Part shown: in pieces, positions 1-7,881 of the stretch
Numbering within the stretch: the stretch's first letter is position 1
How the letters are laid out: every line of letters starts with the position of its first letter
Assembly (NCBI RefSeq): GCF_016428595.1
Contig: NZ_JAELVQ010000009.1
Coordinates: 1 to 64,000, forward strand
Direction of reading: 5' to 3'
Length of the DNA: 64,000 nt
DNA from: Snuella sedimenti
Lineage (GTDB): Bacteria; Bacteroidota; Bacteroidia; Flavobacteriales; Flavobacteriaceae
The notes under the pieces: model-generated
Seen by the model: the letters and a program-made list of their open reading frames with translations, nothing else
What the model was told of the DNA's origin: nothing
Database searches by the model: none
Program-made: the position numbers and the translations under genes

Positions 1-104
1 GTTATCGCTTTAATAGAAGCTTCATGAAAGAAAACATTTTTGACAACCTTTTGAACAGAATGGTGAATACCGAACCATGCTTTATCAAAAATATTAGTAG
101 TTAA
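1..104 (+). pseudogene. 3' end of an IS1595/ISXO2-like transposase gene entering from upstream
   Basis: Reading from base 3 the frame stays open to the stop at 102-104 and gives about 33 residues, beginning YRFNRSF and containing IFDNLLNRMV. That resembles the C-terminal end of ISXO2/IS1595-family DDE transposases, where an (Y/F)xFNRR-type motif is followed by a FDxLLxR segment. Only the tail is visible, so whether the gene is intact is unknown. It lies directly before rfbA, where rfbB would often be found. The assignment rests on motif memory and is tentative. Confidence 0.4.
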
Positions 105-226
105 ATGCCTAAGTCAATTATTTTATTAGAAGTATGTTATCAAATTTAATAATACGTTTAGAATGAAATTATATAATGCATTTTGTTGGCAATAGCATCA
201 CCTCATCACTACATAACTTTTAATAA

Positions 227-1090
227 ATGAAAGGAATCATATTAGCAGGCGGCTCAGGAACACGATTACATCCCCTTACGAAAGTAGTAAGTAAACAGCT
301 GATGCCTGTATATGATAAACCCATGATATATTATCCGTTAACAACGTTGATGTCTGCTGGCATAAGGGATATTTTGATTATTTCAACCTCAAAGGACACG
401 CCAAGATTTAAGGCCCTTTTGGGAGATGGGAACGATTATGGTTGCCGTTTTGAATATGCCGTTCAGGAACAACCCAATGGGCTGGCAGAAGCCTTTATTA
501 TCGGAGAAGATTTTATAGGGAAAGATGATGTTGCTCTTATATTAGGCGATAATATTTTTTACGGTTCTGGATTAGATGAAACGTTACAGGCAAGTATTAA
601 GCCTAACGGAGGTATTATATTTGCTTACCATGTTCAAGATCCGAAGCGCTACGGTGTGGTAGAATTTGATAGAGATAATAAAGTGATTTCTATTGAAGAA
701 AAGCCTAAACAACCAAAGTCCAATTATGCTGTACCGGGTGTTTATTTTTACGATAATAGCGTTGTGGAAATTGCCAAGCAAATCCAACCAAGTTCTCGAG
801 GTGAATTGGAAATAACCGATGTCAATAGGGCCTATTTGAACAAAGGATTATTACACGTGCAAATCTTAGACAAAGGAACAGCCTGGCTGGATACAGGAAC
901 CTTTAATTCATTGATGCAGGCCTCTCAGTTTGTGCAGGTTATAGAAGAGCGTCAGGGACAAAAAATTGGGTGTATTGAAGAAGTGGCGTATAAAATGGGG
1001 TATATCGATAAGGAAAAACTAAATGCATTGGCCTTGCCATTACTTAAAAGTGGTTATGGGGAATATTTAATGCAGCTGGTTGATGAGTAA
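227..1090 (+). CDS. rfbA: Glucose-1-phosphate thymidylyltransferase RfbA
   Basis: This enzyme makes dTDP-glucose from dTTP and glucose-1-phosphate, the first step of dTDP-L-rhamnose synthesis in the cytoplasm. The 287 aa protein has the family's normal length. The nucleotide-binding signature [11 protein letters not shown] is at residues 8-18, the metal-binding GDN is near 107-109 and the sugar-phosphate contact EKP near 158-160. It is followed by rfbC and rfbD, but each is separated by unrelated or broken genes, so this is a loosened rhamnose cluster and not a tight operon. The start at 227 is preceded by an AT-rich leader without a strong Shine-Dalgarno, which is usual in flavobacteria. Confidence 0.95.
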   Translation: MKGIILAGGSGTRLHPLTKVVSKQLMPVYDKPMIYYPLTTLMSAGIRDILIISTSKDTPRFKALLGDGNDYGCRFEYAVQEQPNGLAEAFIIGEDFIGKDDVALILGDNIFYGSGLDETLQASIKPNGGIIFAYHVQDPKRYGVVEFDRDNKVISIEEKPKQPKSNYAVPGVYFYDNSVVEIAKQIQPSSRGELEITDVNRAYLNKGLLHVQILDKGTAWLDTGTFNSLMQASQFVQVIEERQGQKIGCIEEVAYKMGYIDKEKLNALALPLLKSGYGEYLMQLVDE

Positions 1091-1276
1091 AATTTGTGAT
1101 CAAGTGATGCAGTTATCATGTGATGTAATGGAAGAGTTACTTGGTTATGGAACATAAATTGAAGAGGTTTAAACTTTTGGGTTGAAATGAAAAATATCAT
1201 CACACTATCACCTGATCACACCATAACAGAAAAAGAACATCACTTGATCACAGCATAACAACATAACAAACAATAC

Positions 1277-1775
1277 GTGACACCAATAAATTCCCATAAG
1301 GACTTAAATGTATGGAAAGAAGCCATGAAACGAACATTAAGAAATTTTAAAAATTACTTCACAAAAGGAAATGTTTAAAATTTTTAATGAGAGAACGAGT
1401 GTAAGGAGTGGTTGCACACGTTCTTAATTTTATAATTACAATAAAATCAATTAATTACTAAAATTTAAACGTGTGAAAATGGTTACGGAAATTTATGTAA
1501 TCACAAAAACCTTTCCCAAAGAAGAACAATTTTCATTAGTAAGTCAAATGCGACGTGCTGCGGTGTCTATTCCTTCTAATATAGCAGAAGGAGCAGCTAG
1601 AAGGGGTAACAAAGAATTTAAGCAGTTCTTATATATTGCATTAGGATCTTTAGCAGAGTTAGAAACCCAACTGATGATAGCCGAAAATTTTAATTATATT
1701 GATAGTCAAAAAGAAACTTCGGAAGCATTGATTTATATAAGGCGAATGCGCTCCAAATTAATTGAAAGTTTGTAA
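1277..1775 (+). pseudogene. Four-helix-bundle protein gene (S23/IVP-like) split by a short insertion
   Basis: The downstream part (1473-1775, GTG start) encodes MVTEIY..TKTFPKEEQF..QMRRAAVSIPSNIAEGAA, the core of the small four-helix-bundle family once called 23S rRNA intervening-sequence proteins. The usual N-terminus (NSHKDLNVWKEAM) is not attached to it. It is found in frame at 1277-1330, begins with a possible GTG at 1277 and is cut off at TGAAA. Joining 1326-1330 directly to base 1479 restores KEAMKMVTEIY as in intact relatives. Members are common passengers in polysaccharide loci and their function is unknown. A shortened protein from the GTG at 1473 might still be made, but it would lack part of helix 1. 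Short CATAACA repeats precede this gene and also rfbC. Confidence 0.7.
1326..1478 (+). mobile_element. ~143-bp insertion with 5-bp TGAAA direct repeats
   Basis: TGAAA occurs at 1326-1330 and again at 1474-1478, and the DNA between interrupts an otherwise normal four-helix-bundle gene. The insert is AT-rich, encodes nothing evident and contains a hairpin-forming segment around 1393-1425 (GAACGAGTGT pairing with ACACGTTC). Terminal inverted repeats are poor. The size and the duplicated pentamer suggest a MITE-like or REP-like insertion, but this is inference. Confidence 0.5.
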
Positions 1776-1808
1776 AATTGCATAACAGCATAACAGCATA
1801 ACAATACA

Positions 1809-2354
1809 ATGACCATAACCCCAACACCTTTAAAAGACTGTTATATCATACAACCCCAAATATTTGAGGATGAACGCGGTTATTTTTTTGAAAGTTTTAA
1901 TCAGCGTGATTTTGAAGAACAAACGGGAATTAGGGTTGATTTTGTACAAGATAATCAATCCCAGTCTTCGAAGGGTGTTTTAAGAGGCTTACATTTTCAA
2001 AAAGGGGCATTTGCCCAAGCTAAACTGGTGCGTGTCGTAAAAGGAAAGGTTTTGGATGTTTGTGTGGATATTAGAAAAGGATCACCAACTTTCGGTCAAC
2101 ACTTTTCCGTGGTTTTAGATGATATAGAACATAAGCAGCTCTATATCCCAAGAGGCTTTGCACACGGCTTTTTGGTATTGGAAAACGATACGATCTTCAC
2201 TTATAAATGTGACAATTATTACAACAGCGCTTCAGAATCCGGTATTATATTTAATGATAGAACCCTGAATATTGATTGGGGGATGCCTGATTCGCAGTTA
2301 ATTATTTCAGAAAAAGATCAAAACTTACCATTATTTGACACATTGTATATGTAA
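1809..2354 (+). CDS. rfbC: dTDP-4-dehydrorhamnose 3,5-epimerase RfbC
   Basis: This cupin-fold enzyme epimerises C3 and C5 of dTDP-4-keto-6-deoxy-glucose, the third step towards dTDP-L-rhamnose. The 181 aa protein is full length. The motif DERGYFFESF is near residue 21, the catalytic histidine sits in RGLHFQ (His62) and the conserved tyrosine is near 132 in FTYKCDNYY. The start ATG at 1809 follows three near-perfect GCATAACA repeats (about 1778-1803), which take the place of a recognisable ribosome-binding site. Confidence 0.95.
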   Translation: MTITPTPLKDCYIIQPQIFEDERGYFFESFNQRDFEEQTGIRVDFVQDNQSQSSKGVLRGLHFQKGAFAQAKLVRVVKGKVLDVCVDIRKGSPTFGQHFSVVLDDIEHKQLYIPRGFAHGFLVLENDTIFTYKCDNYYNSASESGIIFNDRTLNIDWGMPDSQLIISEKDQNLPLFDTLYM

Positions 2355-2459
2355 TCATCTAAATTTGTGTGGTCATCAAAACGCTGAGCAACGAAGTGAA
2401 GAATCTTAGTTGGATTGATAAAGTTATAAGGAGATAAGGTAAAAGGAGTTGGATGTAAT

Positions 2460-2490
2460 TTGGGGAACCTACCAATTTTTGGTATTTTTG
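2460..2490 (+). promoter_or_regulatory. Promoter with overlapping palindromic operator of the parDE module
   Basis: A flavobacterial promoter can be read as TTG at 2460-2462, a 20-nt spacer and TATTTTTG at 2483-2490, about 20 nt before parD. The inverted repeat TACCAA-TTT-TTGGTA (2470-2484) fills the spacer and overlaps the start of the -7 box. This is where a ribbon-helix-helix antitoxin would be expected to bind and repress its own operon. The operator role is inferred. Confidence 0.55.
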
Positions 2491-2509
2491 AATAAATAAT
2501 TAGGAAGTT

Positions 2510-2761
2510 ATGAGTAAAAACACATCAATATCACTCGGAAATTATTTTGACCAATTTGTTAGTAGTCAAGTTACTGCTGGACGATACAAAAACGTGAGTG
2601 AAGTAATCAGAGCTGGACTTCGTCTTTTGGAAAACGAGGAAAGTAAAGTCATTGCCTTGAGAAACGCAATTCAAGAAGGAATTGATAGCGGCATTGCACA
2701 CGATTTTGACCCAGACAAACATCTTCAGGAATTAAAAGCTAGACGTAAAAAGAATGGCTAA
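2510..2761 (+). CDS. parD: Type II antitoxin, ParD/CC2985 family
   Basis: This 83 aa protein has the ParD layout: an N-terminal ribbon-helix-helix DNA-binding region (NTSISLGNYFDQFVSSQV, then GRYKNVSEVIRAGLRLLE at about residues 24-41) and a charged C-terminal tail that would wrap the toxin. It should neutralise the ParE-like toxin encoded next and repress the pair. Its 3' end overlaps the toxin start by 8 bp, which indicates translational coupling. It sits as a self-contained cassette between rfbC and rfbD. Confidence 0.88.
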   Translation: MSKNTSISLGNYFDQFVSSQVTAGRYKNVSEVIRAGLRLLENEESKVIALRNAIQEGIDSGIAHDFDPDKHLQELKARRKKNG

Positions 2762-3053
2762 GTATGAACTGACCAACAAAGCGGTTGAGGATTTGACTGG
2801 AATTTGGGAATACACAATTGAAAAATGGTCTGAACCACAAGCTGACAGATATTATAATTTGCTGTTGGACAGTTGTCAGGACATTGCTAGTAATCCTGAA
2901 TTGGGAAAGAATTATGACGGAATAACAAATGACTTATTCGGACTCAAAACTAGCCGACATATCATTTTTTATCGAAAACGAACTGACCAACCGATTGAAA
3001 TCACGAGAATCTTACACGGGCTAATGGATTTGAAAAATAGAATAACAGAATAA
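2754..3053 (+). CDS. parE: Type II toxin, RelE/ParE superfamily
   Basis: The 99 aa protein shows the ParE pattern: YELTNKAVEDLTGIWEYT at the N-terminus, a central FGLKTSRHIIFYR beta segment and ITRILHG near the C-terminus (about 85-91). ParE toxins poison DNA gyrase while RelE toxins cleave mRNA. The ParD-type partner and the RILHG ending favour ParE, but the target cannot be read from sequence. The ORF is intact, so the module may be active and may stabilise this mosaic locus. Confidence 0.87.
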   Translation: MAKYELTNKAVEDLTGIWEYTIEKWSEPQADRYYNLLLDSCQDIASNPELGKNYDGITNDLFGLKTSRHIIFYRKRTDQPIEITRILHGLMDLKNRITE

Positions 3054-3379
3054 AAAAACTACACCCAATGACTGCTATAAGTAATTGCCTCTACTTGCTT
3101 ATTCCTGAAGCACGATTGCCATTGGGATACTCAACTACTTATACGTGCCGAGACCGTTAAAGAAAGATGATTTTTTGAATAATATAATAGCCGGCTTTTG
3201 TTATAAAGTATATTGTCATCAAGGAGGGGCTTTTTGTCCGACGAAAGTGTCTTCTCTGTCATTCAGAAGGGGATTGAGCGTTAAAAATACATCCAGTGGA
3301 TGTGTTTAGCGAAAATGCCAGATGGCGGGCAGGTTGACGACTGAAGAATCTATTGATCGTATATAATAGTATTTTTTGA
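3054..3379 (+). other. Non-coding stretch after parDE, with a hairpin
   Basis: No convincing gene is present. At 3278-3310 an extended imperfect inverted repeat is centred on ACATCCA-G-TGGATGT (3289-3303), with CG..TAAA arms on the outside. It could form an RNA hairpin and resembles short palindromes scattered in flavobacterial intergenic DNA. The rest looks like decayed sequence left around the toxin-antitoxin cassette. Confidence 0.4.
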
Positions 3380-4300
3380 ATGAAAAAAGCATCAAATTTG
3401 CCAACAACCAATTGTTACCCTGAGCTTGTCGAAGGGAATCAACAACTAACAACCATATTGGTTACTGGGGCAAATGGGCAATTGACATCGTGCATTAAGG
3501 ATATAATTTCGGGGTATGAGGATTTAAAAGTTATCTATACCGGCCATCAGGACTTGGATATTTGCAATGTAAATCAGGTGCAAGCCTTTTTTAAGGCTAA
3601 TAAAATAGACTACTGTATCAATTGTGCCGCATACACTGCAGTCGATCGCGCAGAAACTGAAACAGAAAAGGCATTTGCCATAAATGCAACGGGGCCTAAA
3701 AATTTAGCTTTAAGCTGTCGGGTGTATGGTATTGTCTTGATTCATATATCAACCGACTTTGTCTTTGATGGAGAAAAAAAAGAGCCTTATGTTGAAACGG
3801 ATATTCCTAATCCAATGAGTGTATATGGGGCATCTAAACTACAGGGTGAAATTGAAATTAAGGAGCTATTAGAGCACTATTTTATTATTAGAACGTCTTG
3901 GTTGTATTCGGAATACGGGCATAATTTTATGAAAACCATGCTGCGATTGGCAGAAACAAATGATGAGATTGGAGTTGTTTGCGATCAAATAGGATCGCCA
4001 ACCTATGCGGGTGATTTGGCAGAAGTTATAGTTGCTATTATTTGTACTGAGTCAAAACATTATGGTCTTTATCATTATAGTAATATGGGGTCTGTGAGCT
4101 GGTGTGATTTTGCAAAGGCGATTTTTGAGCTTACCAAAACAAAAATAAAAGTAAGTCCTATAAAAACAGAAGCTTATCATACAGCAGCAAAGCGACCTTC
4201 TTATAGTGTCCTAAATAAAGAAAAAATACGGCATGAATTGAGTCTATGTATTCCCAGTTGGGAATATAGCCTTAAAAGGGCTTTGGCAAAATGTGTTTAG
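3380..4300 (+). CDS. rfbD: dTDP-4-dehydrorhamnose reductase RfbD
   Basis: This SDR enzyme reduces dTDP-4-keto-L-rhamnose to dTDP-L-rhamnose with NAD(P)H. The nucleotide-binding motif TGANGQL is at residues 29-35, the STDFVFDG motif near 124-131, and the catalytic YGASK at Tyr149/Lys153. The family usually begins two or three residues before the first beta strand, at about TTILVTG. Here the only good start (ATG 3380) adds some 23 residues. Part of that extension (CYPELVEG) is the translation of a short palindromic repeat lying inside the gene. The extension is probably a functionless leader. Confidence 0.93.
   Translation: MKKASNLPTTNCYPELVEGNQQLTTILVTGANGQLTSCIKDIISGYEDLKVIYTGHQDLDICNVNQVQAFFKANKIDYCINCAAYTAVDRAETETEKAFAINATGPKNLALSCRVYGIVLIHISTDFVFDGEKKEPYVETDIPNPMSVYGASKLQGEIEIKELLEHYFIIRTSWLYSEYGHNFMKTMLRLAETNDEIGVVCDQIGSPTYAGDLAEVIVAIICTESKHYGLYHYSNMGSVSWCDFAKAIFELTKTKIKVSPIKTEAYHTAAKRPSYSVLNKEKIRHELSLCIPSWEYSLKRALAKCV
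3418..3436. repeat. Short palindromic repeat inside the rfbD 5' end
   Basis: CCCTGAGCTTGTCGAAGGG is an imperfect palindrome of the widespread TGAGCTTGTCGA type. It is read as PELVEG in rfbD. A diverged copy (TTGAGCTTGTCGAAAT) lies downstream of ugd near 27222-27237. Confidence 0.6.
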
Positions 4301-4329
4301 GAGCGGTGTTTTAGTAAAAATTGTTATTC

Positions 4330-4384
4330 TGTGTTCATACACTATCCATACTGTATCCATACTTTATCTATACAGTACCTATAC
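4330..4384. repeat. Five 11-bp direct repeats upstream of the UDP-HexNAc dehydrogenase gene
   Basis: Five consecutive 11-mers share the frame xxTAxCxATAC: TGTGTTCATAC, ACTATCCATAC, TGTATCCATAC, TTTATCTATAC and AGTACCTATAC. They are followed by AG and, further on, by another CTATACAGATT near 4407-4417. The period is close to one helical turn, so equivalent bases fall on the same face of the DNA. They lie in the 208-bp gap between rfbD and the next gene. A regulator-binding site is possible but unproven. Confidence 0.6.
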
Positions 4385-4508
4385 AGATTGACTCGTCCTA
4401 AAATAACTATACAGATTAACAAAAAATAGTACGGATTTTAAGTGTATATTGTGAGAATTAATATATTGAAAAAGTTTAAATGAGTTTATTGCAATTTAGA
4501 TTAAAAAC

Positions 4509-5774
4509 ATGAATAAAGAACGGTATAAAATAGCAATAATAGGCCTGGGCTATGTAGGTTTACCTTTGGCGATGGAATTTGCAAAAAAAGGATTTCAGGT
4601 TCAAGGCTATGATATTAATGAGGGACGCATATCGGAATTAAAAAAGGGTATTGATGTCACTAAAGAAGTACCTTCGAATGCATTTTTGCAAGCTAAGGGC
4701 TTACAGTTTACAACACAGCTTGAAGCGCTAACAGGTGCTAATATCTATATCGTTACGGTGCCAACACCTATTGATAGGTTTAATACACCAGACTTGTCAT
4801 TTCTTATCAATGCCAGTCAATTGGTGGGTAGTGTTTTATCCAAAGGTGATATTGTTATCTATGAATCGACGGTATACCCTGGTTGTACAGAAGAGGTTTG
4901 TGTACCAGAATTGGAAAAGTCAAGTGGTTTAAAATTCAATCAAGATTTTTTCTGCGGTTATTCTCCTGAACGTATCAATCCTGGTGACCTCGTTCGAAAA
5001 GTTCATAATATTGTAAAGATTACTTCCGGAAGCACCGCAGAAATAGCAAGTGTTATTGATGAATTATATAACCAAATCGTAACAGTAGGTACCCATAAAG
5101 CTTCTAGTATAAAGGTAGCCGAGGCTGGTAAGATCATAGAGAATATTCAACGGGACGTGAATATTTCGTTGATTAATGAGCTGGCCCTGGTGTTCGATAA
5201 ACTGGAGATTGATACTATGGAAGTTTTAGAAGCCGCAGGAACCAAATGGAATTTTTTACCCTTTAGACCGGGGTTGGTAGGAGGGCATTGCATTGGGGTT
5301 GATCCCTATTACCTAACTCACAAAGCCGAGAGTTTGGGGTACTATCCAGATGTTATCTTGTCGGGAAGGCGTGTTAATGACATGATGGGTGTCCATGTAG
5401 CCAATAAAGTCGTAAAATTATTAGTGGAACGGAGTAGTGTCATTAAAGGGGCCAAAGTGTTGGTTTTGGGGATTACCTTCAAAGAAAACTGCCCGGATAT
5501 AAGAAATTCAGGAGTAGTAGATGTTGTTAGTGAATTACAAGGGTTTGGATTGGATGTTGATGTATTCGATCCGCATGCACTGGCCGATGAAGTTAGAAAA
5601 GAATATAATCTTGAATTGGTGGAAACGTTGAAAGACGGCTACGATGCCATTGTATTAGCGGTTGGTCACAACGAGTTTGAGGCTATTGATTATGCATCGT
5701 ATAGAGATAAGGGCTGTGTTATTTATGATGTAAAAAGTTTTCTTCCAAAGGCATTGGTCACTGCGCGTTTGTAA
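4509..5774 (+). CDS. UDP-N-acetylhexosamine 6-dehydrogenase, TviB/WbpO type
   Basis: This NAD-dependent enzyme oxidises C6 of a UDP-N-acetylhexosamine (GlcNAc or GalNAc) to the uronic acid. The Rossmann motif GLGYVG is at residues 12-17. VPTPID, YESTVYPGCTEE and GYSPERINPGD are typical of the TviB/WbpO branch and not of UDP-glucose dehydrogenase. The catalytic cysteine is in GGHCIGVDPYYL (about Cys261). Length (421 aa) is normal. A close paralogue lies at 10564-11832. Which epimer is used cannot be told from sequence. Confidence 0.88.
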   Translation: MNKERYKIAIIGLGYVGLPLAMEFAKKGFQVQGYDINEGRISELKKGIDVTKEVPSNAFLQAKGLQFTTQLEALTGANIYIVTVPTPIDRFNTPDLSFLINASQLVGSVLSKGDIVIYESTVYPGCTEEVCVPELEKSSGLKFNQDFFCGYSPERINPGDLVRKVHNIVKITSGSTAEIASVIDELYNQIVTVGTHKASSIKVAEAGKIIENIQRDVNISLINELALVFDKLEIDTMEVLEAAGTKWNFLPFRPGLVGGHCIGVDPYYLTHKAESLGYYPDVILSGRRVNDMMGVHVANKVVKLLVERSSVIKGAKVLVLGITFKENCPDIRNSGVVDVVSELQGFGLDVDVFDPHALADEVRKEYNLELVETLKDGYDAIVLAVGHNEFEAIDYASYRDKGCVIYDVKSFLPKALVTARL

Positions 5775-6397
5775 TAGAAGTAGAAGTAGATAGGTGTGTG
5801 TTTGTATTCAAGATGATTTTTATTAGCCAGTACAGTGAGTCATACCTGCGCAGGCAGGTATCCACATTACCATATCGGCATTTCTTTAATTTTTATTAGT
5901 ACTTACTACTAAGTGGATGCCTGTTTTCACAGGCATGACAGGTAACCTTATTGGTCTTGTTGCGGGTTACAAGCCTAAAGCGTTATAGTTGGGGTAAAGT
6001 CTTTACGACAGACTAAATAGTGTTTGGAATTGTATTAAAAACGTTTCGTTGTCATACCTGCGTAGGCAGGTATCCCATAGTCCTATCGACATTTTTTAGT
6101 TTTTATAAGCACATAGTGCTAAGTGGATGTCTGTTTTCACAGGCATGACAAGTAACTTAAAAGGCTCTGTTGCTAGTTAGGTCAGGCTAAAGTATAAGAG
6201 GGTGACTCTATTCATAACTGCGCATATTTTGACTTTTTACGTTAAGTGCTGTCGAGGGTTTTGAGTAAGAAAAAAATAGCGTATTAATGTCATACCTGCG
6301 TAGGCAGGTATCCATATGAAAATCATAAATAATCTAAGATTACACGGTATACAAGTTTTAACTATTTTTATAAACCGAACAAATTAATTTAATAGTA
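5775..6397. repeat. 620-bp intergenic region with palindromic repeat units
   Basis: GTCATACCTGCG(C/T)AGGCAGGTATCC occurs at 5839-5863, 6051-6075 and 6289-6313, each an inverted repeat built on ACCTGC/GCAGGT. The first two are followed about 70 nt later by a partner, GTGGATG(C/T)CTGTTTTCACAGGCATGACA (5914-5940 and 6124-6150), whose CCTG/CAGG arms and terminal TGAC pair back to the first half. That makes two nearly complete units of about 105 bp and one half unit. No gene is evident. Confidence 0.75.
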
Positions 6398-7009
6398 TTG
6401 AAAAGAAAAGACCTTATCATAAAGCGAATCTTTGACCTCTCGTTGTCGATAGTGTTATTGCTCTTATTCGGCTGGCTCATTTTAATATTTGTGTTCATGG
6501 CATGGTTGGACACTAAGCAGCTAGGAATTTTTAAACAACAGCGCGTAGGCAAAAATGGCCGATTGTTTGAGATTTATAAATTGCGTAGTATGAAAATGAT
6601 GCCTGATAATAGACTAAATGTTACGCGATTGGGGCATTTTTGGCGACGAACCAAGTTAGATGAATTACCCCAATTATTGAATGTGCTTTTAGGAGATATG
6701 AGTTTGGTAGGGCCACGTCCGGACATTGCCGGTTTTGTAGATATGCTTGAAGGAGATGACCGCATTATATTGTCGGTAAAACCAGGTATTACAGGACCAG
6801 CATCGTTGTATTTTAAAAATGAAGAACATTTGTTAGCGCAACAAACAGATCCTGAATTCTATAATAGAACTGTGATTTGGCCTAAAAAGGTTGAATTGAA
6901 CAAAACCTATATTGCTGAATATAGCTTTTATAAGGACATCATTATAATTCTTAAAACGATTTGCACTTCATTTGGTACGTCATTGCGAGCATGGCGAAGC
7001 AATCTTTAA
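6398..7009 (+). CDS. Small monotopic phosphoglycosyl transferase (PglC-like sugar transferase)
   Basis: The protein would move a sugar-1-phosphate from a UDP-sugar to undecaprenyl phosphate, starting a repeat unit at the inner membrane. At 203 aa it is the minimal PglC type: one hydrophobic re-entrant helix (about residues 12-36), a basic FKQQRVGKNG region, KLRSMK (about 62-67) and the catalytic DELPQLLNVLLGDMSLVGPRPD (about 88-109). Start is TTG at 6398. The last residues (TSLRAWRSNL) are encoded by the first unit of the downstream repeat array, so the original C-terminus was replaced. A PglE-like aminotransferase lies next, supporting a 2,4-diamino-sugar substrate. Confidence 0.85.
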   Translation: MKRKDLIIKRIFDLSLSIVLLLLFGWLILIFVFMAWLDTKQLGIFKQQRVGKNGRLFEIYKLRSMKMMPDNRLNVTRLGHFWRRTKLDELPQLLNVLLGDMSLVGPRPDIAGFVDMLEGDDRIILSVKPGITGPASLYFKNEEHLLAQQTDPEFYNRTVIWPKKVELNKTYIAEYSFYKDIIIILKTICTSFGTSLRAWRSNL

Positions 7010-7790
7010 GTAGGGGAGTCCTTAACCAAGGGATGGCTTCGGTCGTACCTCCCTCGCCATGACGTAGGTGTTTGTTTTTTGGTTGGACTTTCGGCAAAGG
7101 TTTGGACAATCAATTTGGGGAAAGCAGGTCATTATTTGTATAGCTAATCAGTTTTTAACGTCATTGCGAGTATGGCGAAGCAATCTTTAAGTAGGGGAGT
7201 CCTTAACCAAGAGATGGCTTCGGTTGTGTCTCCCTCGCCATGACGTACGTGTTTGTTTTTTGTTTGGGTTTGTAACAAGGGTTTGGACAATCAATTTGGG
7301 GAAAGCAGGTCATTATTTGTATAGCTAATCAGTTTTTAACGTCATTGCGAGTATGGCGAAGCAATCTTTAAGTAGGGGAGTCCTTAACCAAGAGATGGCT
7401 TCGGTTGTGTCTCCCTCGCCATGACGTACGTGTTTGTTTTTTGTTTGGGTTTGTAACAAGGGTTTGGACAATCAATTTGGGGAAAGCAGGTCATTATTTG
7501 TATAGCTAATCAGTTTTTAACGTCATTGCGAGTATGGCGAAGCAATCTTTAAGTAGGGGAGTCCTTAACCAAGAGATGGCTTCGGTCGTGTCTCCCTCGC
7601 CATGACGTACGTGTTTGTTTTTTGTTTGGGTTTGTAACAAGGGTTTGGACAATCAATTTGGGGAAAGCAGGTCATTATTTGTACAGTTAATCAGTTTTTA
7701 ACGTCATTGCGAGTATGGCGAAGCAATCTTTAAGTGGGGAGTCCTTATCCAAGGGATGGCTTCGGTCGTGTCTCCCTCGCCATGACGGAT
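6977..7790. repeat. Tandem array A: five 181-bp repeat units
   Basis: Units begin with ACGTCATTGCGAG at 6977, 7158, 7339, 7520 and 7701, an exact 181-bp period; the last unit is cut to its first ~90 bp. Each unit has a ~95-bp imperfect inverted repeat (outer CGTCAT..GCGAG against CTCGCCATGACG; inner GCGAAGCAATC against GATGGCTTCGGT) and a ~85-bp spacer containing GGTCATTATTTGTATAGCTAATC. Units 2-4 are almost identical. The same family is found at about 9.0-9.2, 28.1-30.2 and 50.7 kb. The units are too long and too self-complementary for CRISPR. Confidence 0.92.
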
Positions 7791-7881
7791 GTATCGAGAA
7801 CAGTTCAACCCCTAAAATGTTCTTCACAAGATTGCTTTTTCTATCTTTATACGATCCAAACCGAACATTATAATTCATCTT

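Noticed and set aside
3054-3379. Integron-like attC site next to the toxin-antitoxin cassette
   Set aside because: Passenger-type TA cassettes sit in integrons, but I see no attC core sites, integrase or further cassettes.
6977-7790. Possible CRISPR array
   Set aside because: Units are 181 bp, spacers are themselves repeated, and no cas gene is near. It is a tandem array of palindromic elements.
7687-7878. Minus-strand frame in the last unit of array A
   Set aside because: Ends in repeat-derived residues (KDCFAILAMT), a common spurious translation of this repeat.
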